Source: Ethanoligenens sp047722935 (GTDB taxonomy: Bacteria > Bacillota > Clostridia > Oscillospirales > Ethanoligenentaceae). Taken from it: DNA of 35,545 nt. The position numbers and the translations under genes were made by a program. Location: positions 1-35,545 of the forward strand of contig JBDNZS010000031.1 of NCBI GenBank assembly GCA_047722935.1, written 5' to 3'. Below, piece after piece: positions 29,797 through 35,545 of this stretch. Under the pieces are notes generated by a model. That model saw only the letters and a list, made by a program, of their open reading frames with translations, was not told where the DNA came from and searched no databases. How positions within the stretch are numbered: position 1 is the first letter of the stretch; each line of letters opens with the position of its first letter.

Positions 29797-32083
29797 TTCC
29801 ATGCAGGATACAGTTCCCTACGATGCGCTGCTCCGCAGCGGCGTTTCCCGCACTGGTCGGAACTATTACACGAAAACACTTTCGTTCACCGACATCAACT
29901 ACCAATTGGCGCAGGAGGACGAGCAGGCGCGGGTCTTTGAATGGTGGTGCCGATTTTTCAATTATTTTGGTCCCAACGTCCCGTTTCAGCTTACTTGCAG
30001 CTGCCGTCTGGGAAATCAGCGGGAACTGCGCAAGTCAATCGACATTCAGCCTCGCGGTGATAAGCAGGATGGCATCCGAAAAGAATACGCTGACATGCTC
30101 AAAAGCCAGATGGCGAAAGGCAATAACGCAATTGTACAGGAACGCCTGTTGACCTTTGGGACGACTGCATTTGATATGCAAAGTGCCAATCATCAACTGG
30201 AATCCATCCAGCGGGATATTATCGCAAACTTCAAGCGCTTTGGCGTGTCGGCGCGCCCTCTCGATGGAATTGACCGGTTGAAAGCATTGCACGCGGCTTT
30301 TCATCCTGACGGACGAAAAAGCCTGAAATTCAGTTGGGCTGACATGGCGCAGTCTGGTTTAAGCACTGTGAATTATATCCTGCCAACATCCTTTGATTTC
30401 GGCACGATGAAAGACCGGTTTCGCCTCGGAAAAATGTGGGGCGCGGCCTTTTATGTTTCCATTGCGGCGGCGGAATTATCTGACGAATTGGTGTCTGATC
30501 TGCTTAACGCTGAGATGCCGATTACATTGAACCTTCATGTCCAACCGATGGATCAGCCGCGCGCGATAAAAAAGGTAAAGCAGGCACTTACAGATGTAAA
30601 CTCAATGAAAATTGATGAACAGAAGAAATCGTTTCAGGCCGGCTACGGCATGGATATTCTGCCGCCGGATATTGAAACATACGGCGATGCGGCAAAAGAG
30701 TTGCTGAAATCACTGCAATTTCATGATGAACGTATGTTTCTCGTTACAATCACCATCATCAACACCGCTGAAACACGTGCGAAGCTGGAGCAGGACATTA
30801 CGAAAACAGAAGGCATTCTGAGTAAATACAACTGTGATCTTGTCCCGCTGGACAATCAGCAAGAACAGGGTTTTATCAGCAATCTGCCGCTTGGTGTCAA
30901 CGAGCTGGACATCGTGCGGGGCTTGAACACATCGGCGGCGGCTATCTTTACGCCTTTTGTGAGCAAAGAGCTATTTCAACCAGGCGAGGCCATGTATTAC
31001 GGTTTGAATGCCGTCAGTAAAAAAATCATCATGGTCAACCGCAAAAACCTTCATGCGCCAAACGGCCTGATACTGGGTAAGACCGGCTATGGGAAATCCA
31101 TGGCGGCGAAACGCGAAATGGTCAATGTCTTTCTGGTCACCACGGATGATGTGTTGATCAGTGATCCGTCAAATGAGTACGGCCCGCTGATTGAAAAGTT
31201 GGGCGGACAGGTTATCCACCTGTCTGCCAGCAATCATAATCAGCATATCAACTTGATGGACGTTCCTTTAAGGTTTGATGACATGGATGCTGTATTGGCG
31301 CTTAAATCAGACTTTCTCCTTTCCGTCATGGAGTCTATCAAAGGCGACGTTTCCGCAAGGGAGCATTCTCTGATCGACCGTGGCGTCCGACACATTTACC
31401 GGTCATTCTTTGCTAATCCGTCCCCGGAGAACATCCCGATCCTGCAAGACTTTTATGAATTTTTGCTTAGTCAAAAAGACAGAGAAGCACAGGAGATGGC
31501 AACCGAACTGGAAATCTACGTGATCGGTTCGCAGAACTATTTCAACCATCGAACGAATGTGAATCTGCAAAACCGAATCGTATGCTACGATTACAAGTCC
31601 CTTGGCAAGGGCTTGAAAAAGTTGGCCATGCTGGCGTTACAGGATCAGGTACTTAACCGCGTGACAGACAATCAATCAACGCATCGGCGCACCTGGTACT
31701 ATGAAGACGAATTTCACTTGATGCTGAAAGAACCTGCTACTGCCGCTTATTCGGTAGAATTTTGGAAAATGTTCCGCAAATGGGGCGGAATTCCGACCGG
31801 TATTACGCAGAACGTGACCGACTTGTTGCGCTCCCCGGAAATCGGCACCATTTTCGATAACTCGGACTTTGTGCTGATGCTCAATCAATCAAAAAATGAT
31901 GCCGACATCCTTGCGCAGCACCTTGGAATTGCTGAAAAGCAGATTGACTACTTTACCGGCGTTGAGCCCGGACACGGCCTGCTCTCTTACGGGAACACCA
32001 TTATCCCGTTTGAGGATGATTTCCCGAAAGATACGGAGCTTTACCGTCTCATGACAACAAAACCGGAAGAAGTGTCTTCATAA
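29663..32083 (+). CDS. VirB4/TraE-type conjugation ATPase
   Basis: An ATPase of about 806 residues. The frame is open from 29501, but TTG 29663 follows a perfect AGGAGG (29648-29653) and gives the family-like start MNTKKIKKEKR, so I choose it. The N-terminal domain (about 50-430) carries the PrgI/TraC-like region. Walker A is GKTGYGKS (about 472-479), followed by VLISDPSNEYGPL. Walker B is TWYYEDEFHLML (about 677-688), and the closing GIPTGITQNVTDLL motif is clear. It should power channel assembly and substrate transfer. The first 134 nt overlap the PrgI gene in another frame, and it overlaps the hydrolase gene by 1 nt. Confidence 0.92.
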   Translation: MNTKKIKKEKRFQTAKQGAYRVTSKLLTKPQGPAMQAGVPAKIPDSMQDTVPYDALLRSGVSRTGRNYYTKTLSFTDINYQLAQEDEQARVFEWWCRFFNYFGPNVPFQLTCSCRLGNQRELRKSIDIQPRGDKQDGIRKEYADMLKSQMAKGNNAIVQERLLTFGTTAFDMQSANHQLESIQRDIIANFKRFGVSARPLDGIDRLKALHAAFHPDGRKSLKFSWADMAQSGLSTVNYILPTSFDFGTMKDRFRLGKMWGAAFYVSIAAAELSDELVSDLLNAEMPITLNLHVQPMDQPRAIKKVKQALTDVNSMKIDEQKKSFQAGYGMDILPPDIETYGDAAKELLKSLQFHDERMFLVTITIINTAETRAKLEQDITKTEGILSKYNCDLVPLDNQQEQGFISNLPLGVNELDIVRGLNTSAAAIFTPFVSKELFQPGEAMYYGLNAVSKKIIMVNRKNLHAPNGLILGKTGYGKSMAAKREMVNVFLVTTDDVLISDPSNEYGPLIEKLGGQVIHLSASNHNQHINLMDVPLRFDDMDAVLALKSDFLLSVMESIKGDVSAREHSLIDRGVRHIYRSFFANPSPENIPILQDFYEFLLSQKDREAQEMATELEIYVIGSQNYFNHRTNVNLQNRIVCYDYKSLGKGLKKLAMLALQDQVLNRVTDNQSTHRRTWYYEDEFHLMLKEPATAAYSVEFWKMFRKWGGIPTGITQNVTDLLRSPEIGTIFDNSDFVLMLNQSKNDADILAQHLGIAEKQIDYFTGVEPGHGLLSYGNTIIPFEDDFPKDTELYRLMTTKPEEVSS

Positions 32084-34443
32084 TGGAAAGACGTTTTCGG
32101 CGGGACATGTCCCACTCATACAGCAAGGGCAGTCAGGAAAACGACCAAGGCGTCCTTCACAGCCATACTGCACAAGATGAGCGCACTGACATTCATCCCC
32201 GCCATTATTCTGATAGCCGTCCGCCAGGTCGCGCGCCTGCTTTGCACGCACAAAATCCCCCGGTAACCGGTGAAACACATGCATATAAGCAGCCAGTTCC
32301 ATCTCGACAGGATGGGGCTTTTTCAGTGATAACCGGCTACAGCCAAGGCAAAAGCAAAGCCCAACCACCGGGCAAAGGCGTTTTGAAACCGCACAGTCAG
32401 TCAACCTTATTCCAGCAAAATGGGGCAAATGCTGCTCCGCATCATGCACCAGATGACGTAAAAAATCCATTGCTCATAACGCGTACACGCCGATGGAATT
32501 ATCAAAGGGCAGAAAAAGCCAAAGGTTTGCATTCCCGTTCTGCTTCGGATCAACAGCCGGGCGATTTGGCAAAAACAGAGTCTACGTTATTATCGGAAAC
32601 GCATTCCAAAAGTCTGCTTCCTGCCAAATCGACGCCATCGCCCGGGACGGGCCAAAAGATTCCTTTTGGAACACCGTCCTCAAAGGCAAAAAGCGCAGGT
32701 AAACTTCAAAAAGGTTTCTTTCATAAAAAGGCCAATGCCCTTGTCCGAGCGATGTCGGCACTGTCCATGGTTACCAGCGCGCAAAGGGAAACACGGGAGG
32801 ACGCTGCCACTCAGGATACTGGAATCCAGGCAGCAAGGGCAAACGGTACGGCTGTAAATCTTGCCGCACAAAATGTTCGCCGGATGACCCGACAAATCCA
32901 AACACGGCAGTACGAAAAAGCAGCAGAGAAAACAGCCAAAGGCGCTGTAAGCGCTGCGCGGGGCGTCAAAAGCCTTGCGCAAAAGGTTCGTTATTTCTTT
33001 CAGGCTGTTTTTAAAGGCAGCCGTATTGGACTCATCGTCCTATCTGCGATTGCCGTTTTGCTTGTAGTCATCATTGTGACGATGTCTGTTTTGTCTTTGT
33101 TATTTTCCGGTGCGGCAGCCGGTGTCAATGGAGCAACAATGCCTGCGAGTGATGCGGCTCTGGATCAGGCAGAAGCATATTACTGCGCCAAAGAAAACGC
33201 GTTACAAACCGAAATCGAAGATGCGCAGCAATCACATCCAGGGTACAACGAGTACCAGTACCAGATTGGAGGGATTGGACATAACCCGGTAGCCTTAGTG
33301 GCTTATCTGTCCGCAATGTACGGAGATTTTACCTTTGACAGTGTGAAATCGGCTTTGGATGACCTGTTCAATCAACAATATCAGTTGTCTTATCCATCAA
33401 CCAGCCAAATACGCACCCAAACGGTTACCGTTACCGATCCAGCCACCGGGCAAACCACCACACAACAACAGCAATATACGTATACCATTCTGACAGTCAA
33501 ACTTGTGTCTCAGGATTTTACAGCGATGGTGACGCCCATTTTGCAAAGGGCCGGAAAGCTGGATGTTTACACCGTATATCTGCAAAACCATGGAAATCGC
33601 ATGTATTTTTCAAACCCGTTTGCATTTGCCTGGGATGTATACATGACGTTACAATCTGACAACAGCGCATCGGTTGATGTGCCGGAGGGGACGGATGTAA
33701 AAGCGTCACTTGGAGGAGTTGTCACAAAAGCTGACGATGGAACGGTTGTCATCACTGGCACAGATGGATTGAGCGTGACCTATTGGAATTGCAGCAATAT
33801 CCATGTAAGCGCAGGGCAAAGCGTGAATAGCGGCGATGTCATTGCCCAAACAGGTTCCGGCTTTAAATTGCTGTTTGTCCACAATGGCGAACATTTGAAT
33901 CCGTTCATTTTTTCAGACACAGGGGCTTCTTCAGATAGCTCTGGTTCCGATAGCAGCCCGATTTCAATCGGCGGACAGCCGATAGGCGGAAGCGTGGAAG
34001 CATATCGGACGACCGTGACGCAGCTCGCTCCGCAATATGGCATGGGTGATTATGTGAATCTGATTCTTGCCGTGATGGAACAAGAAAGCGGCGGACGGGG
34101 CAGCGATCCGATGCAGGCTGCCGAAGGCCCGTTTAACACACGCTATCCCAAATGCCCAAATGGCATTACCGATCCGTTGTACTCCATCCAGTGCGGAATA
34201 CAAGAGCTGCATCAGAATTTGCAGCTTGCGGGCTGCACGGGGCCAAACGACGCGGCCGATATTGCCCTTGCGCTGCAAGGCTACAACTTTGGCTCCGGGT
34301 TTATTTCCTGGGCACGCGGGCATGGCGGCTATTCTTTAGCCAATGCCCAGGCGTTTGCACAGATGGAAGCCTCCGAGATGGGATGGTCTTCTTACGGTGA
34401 TCCGCATTATGTACCGCATGTTTTGAGGTACTACAAGCAGTAG
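32083..34443 (+). CDS. CwlT-like conjugation wall hydrolase with lysozyme domain
   Basis: A 786-residue protein. The first 300 residues are disordered and basic (Ser, Lys, Gln, Pro). A membrane helix lies at about 313-342. The extracellular part has an unknown domain (about 360-520), a degenerate M23-like barrel (about 532-606; TDVKASLGGVVTKADDGTVVITG, SAGQSVNSGDVIAQTG) that lacks the usual HxH zinc motif, a Ser/Gly linker, and a lysozyme/SLT-like domain (about 640-786). That domain has catalytic Glu in ILAVMEQESGG (about 665). It should open peptidoglycan for the conjugation channel. Only the lysozyme unit looks catalytic. It is translationally coupled to VirB4. Confidence 0.83.
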   Translation: MERRFRRDMSHSYSKGSQENDQGVLHSHTAQDERTDIHPRHYSDSRPPGRAPALHAQNPPVTGETHAYKQPVPSRQDGAFSVITGYSQGKSKAQPPGKGVLKPHSQSTLFQQNGANAAPHHAPDDVKNPLLITRTRRWNYQRAEKAKGLHSRSASDQQPGDLAKTESTLLSETHSKSLLPAKSTPSPGTGQKIPFGTPSSKAKSAGKLQKGFFHKKANALVRAMSALSMVTSAQRETREDAATQDTGIQAARANGTAVNLAAQNVRRMTRQIQTRQYEKAAEKTAKGAVSAARGVKSLAQKVRYFFQAVFKGSRIGLIVLSAIAVLLVVIIVTMSVLSLLFSGAAAGVNGATMPASDAALDQAEAYYCAKENALQTEIEDAQQSHPGYNEYQYQIGGIGHNPVALVAYLSAMYGDFTFDSVKSALDDLFNQQYQLSYPSTSQIRTQTVTVTDPATGQTTTQQQQYTYTILTVKLVSQDFTAMVTPILQRAGKLDVYTVYLQNHGNRMYFSNPFAFAWDVYMTLQSDNSASVDVPEGTDVKASLGGVVTKADDGTVVITGTDGLSVTYWNCSNIHVSAGQSVNSGDVIAQTGSGFKLLFVHNGEHLNPFIFSDTGASSDSSGSDSSPISIGGQPIGGSVEAYRTTVTQLAPQYGMGDYVNLILAVMEQESGGRGSDPMQAAEGPFNTRYPKCPNGITDPLYSIQCGIQELHQNLQLAGCTGPNDAADIALALQGYNFGSGFISWARGHGGYSLANAQAFAQMEASEMGWSSYGDPHYVPHVLRYYKQ

Positions 34444-34451
34444 GTGATTTT

Positions 34452-34706
34452 ATGGAACTCAATCAGAAACTTAAGAAGCTGGAAGCAAAACTGGAAAAGA
34501 CAAACCAGAAGATTTCCGGCGTGAATTCAACTCTCCGCAACTTGAAAGCAGAAAAAAAGTTGGTGGAAAAAGAAATTGACGAACTGCAAAAAGAACAAGT
34601 GTTCTGTGAAATCAAGGCTCAGGGCATGAGTGCTGAGCAGGTCGTCGAATTTCTCCACCAAAAAAAAGCAGCCGAAAAGGCTATTCAGGAGGCAAAACAA
34701 TTATGA
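34452..34706 (+). CDS. DUF4315 coiled-coil protein
   Basis: An 84-residue helical protein with a long heptad-like coiled coil (LKKLEAKLEKTNQKISG, LKAEKKLVEKEIDELQKEQ) and the ending AEQVVEFLHQKKAAEKAI, which is typical of DUF4315 proteins in Firmicutes ICEs. ATG 34452 follows AGGTGA, 8 nt after the hydrolase stop. Its 3' end overlaps the DUF4366 gene by 4 nt. Role in transfer unknown. Confidence 0.82.
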   Translation: MELNQKLKKLEAKLEKTNQKISGVNSTLRNLKAEKKLVEKEIDELQKEQVFCEIKAQGMSAEQVVEFLHQKKAAEKAIQEAKQL

Positions 34707-35470
34707 ATATCAAGAAACTGATTTGCACGGCAGCTGTTGCAACCGGCATAGTAGCCACTTCCGCCCTGGCTGTCTCTGCGGCCGCGATTCCTACGGCAGG
34801 CACAGGCACTGTAATCGATGACACAACAACCAGCGATTCATCCCAGCGCGAGTTCCTCACGGTCAAATCGGCGGATGGCACGGTATTTTACATTGTGGTT
34901 GACAAGGAGAAAACTGGTGACAACGTGTATATGCTGACTCCGGTAACGGAAGAATCCTTAAAATCTCTGGCAGAACAGGCAGCAAGCCAGGGAGGGACAG
35001 GTACAACCTCTGCGGCATCCGGCAGCAATGGCTTTTCCAATCTGTTTGGCGGAACCAGCAGTTCTGCCGGTACATCAAGCACCAGCTCCGGCACTGCCAG
35101 TGGACAAACAGGCACAGCAGGCGTAAATAAGAACTCCAGTAAAGAAAAGTCGACTGCCGCCGCCAGTTCGTCCAATACCAACCTCATTATTATCGGTGTG
35201 GTTCTGGCGCTTGTCTTTGCGGCTGGTTATTACTTCAAAATTTATAAACCCAAACATTCCCGCAAAATTGAGGAAGATGAAGGCGATTACCAGGACGAAT
35301 ATGTGGAAGAAGAGGAAGAGTACGAAACAGAGGATAAGGAATCGAAAGAAGGAGAATCCACCGATAAAGGACAGGCCGACTCTGTGCCGGATGATGAACA
35401 TAAAGACGAAGAATCTTCGGATTTGATGTGGAAAGCCCCTAAACAACCGCGCGATGAGGATGAAGAGTAA
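34703..35470 (+). CDS. DUF4366 (CD1107-type) surface-exposed ICE protein
   Basis: A 255-residue protein with a signal peptide (1-28, ALAVSA cleavage region). A short folded domain (about 45-92; FLTVKSADGTVFYIVVDKEK, NVYMLTPVTEESL) is followed by a Ser/Thr/Gly-rich stalk (about 95-155), a membrane helix (about 159-178) and a very acidic cytoplasmic tail rich in Glu and Asp. This is the DUF4366 layout, found on many ICEs after DUF4315. The domain faces outside, near the conjugation channel. Function unknown. The next ribosome binding site, GGAGG, stands 1 nt after the stop. Confidence 0.85.
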   Translation: MNIKKLICTAAVATGIVATSALAVSAAAIPTAGTGTVIDDTTTSDSSQREFLTVKSADGTVFYIVVDKEKTGDNVYMLTPVTEESLKSLAEQAASQGGTGTTSAASGSNGFSNLFGGTSSSAGTSSTSSGTASGQTGTAGVNKNSSKEKSTAAASSSNTNLIIIGVVLALVFAAGYYFKIYKPKHSRKIEEDEGDYQDEYVEEEEEYETEDKESKEGESTDKGQADSVPDDEHKDEESSDLMWKAPKQPRDEDEE

Positions 35471-35485
35471 GGAGGATTTTAGGCT

Positions 35486-35545
35486 ATGGTGCTTATTTAT
35501 GAAAAGCTCTACATAAATAAGCTTATGATGAGTCATAGAATATGA
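35486..35545 (+). CDS. Possible short ORF at window edge
   Basis: ATG 35486 follows GGAGG (35471-35475) and reads MVLIYEKLYINKLMMSHRI before TGA at the last base of the window. It is 19 codons, with good start signals but no recognisable product, and its DNA contains an 11-bp inverted repeat. It may be a leader or chance frame; the true next gene probably lies outside. Confidence 0.25.
   Translation: MVLIYEKLYINKLMMSHRI
35491..35522. repeat. Perfect 11-bp inverted repeat
   Basis: GCTTATTTATG (35491-35501), 10-nt loop, CATAAATAAGC (35512-35522). There is no U-tract, so it is not a clear terminator. It lies just after the transfer block and could be an operator, or part of a transfer or regulatory site. 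Confidence 0.5.

Overview
The window comes from a Gram-positive (monoderm) member of the Firmicutes, most likely a Clostridia/Oscillospiraceae-type anaerobe. The evidence is strong GGAGG ribosome binding sites, TTGACA/TATAAT promoters, frequent TTG and GTG starts, a Tad locus without an outer-membrane secretin, and a conjugation module of the Firmicutes type (PcfC/VirD4, Maff2, VirB6-like, PrgI, VirB4, CwlT-like, DUF4315, DUF4366). The assignment rests on gene content and motifs, not on a search.

Layout. (1) 1-3725 is host chromosome. It holds the end of an IS3-type insertion sequence that has cut off an M14-like peptidase gene, a 5'-truncated YibE/F gene, an intact YibE/F gene with its own promoter, and a membrane-anchored polysaccharide deacetylase. 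(2) 3726-3783 is the displaced 3' half of a tRNA-Ser(GGA), still followed by its own terminator. I read it as the left attachment junction of an integrative and conjugative element (ICE). Everything to the right belongs to the element, which runs out of the window. (3) 3.9-5.3 kb holds junction repeats and small unknown genes, including two paralogous Ig-like membrane proteins. (4) 5.5-10.2 kb is a plasmid-like replication and partition module: DUF3991/TOPRIM protein, ParA, ParB, and a RepA_N-type initiator whose coding sequence contains iteron-like repeats. Three tiny genes follow. (5) 10.26-17.26 kb is a complete monoderm Tad (type IVc) pilus locus: prepilin peptidase, CpaB, TadZ, TadA, TadB, TadC, two Flp-like pilins and two pseudopilin-like proteins. 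(6) 17.3-23.8 kb, behind a strong promoter, encodes a membrane J-domain protein, three large secreted or anchored adhesin-like proteins and a small membrane protein. (7) 23.77-23.88 kb is a dense run of hairpins ending in a terminator. (8) 23.9-35.5 kb is an XRE regulator, a gene broken by in-frame stops, and the type IV secretion (conjugation) module. No relaxase or integrase is in the window; both are expected further right.

How it fits together. The element seems to combine stable inheritance (integration plus a Rep/Par replicon), a surface pilus with adhesins that could bring or hold recipient cells, and a conjugative type IV secretion machine with its own wall hydrolase. Six intrinsic terminators sit 24-62 nt before the start of the next gene with no room for a separate promoter. 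This suggests that expression along the element depends on controlled read-through. The most notable system is the ICE-encoded Tad pilus and adhesin island placed between the replication and transfer modules.
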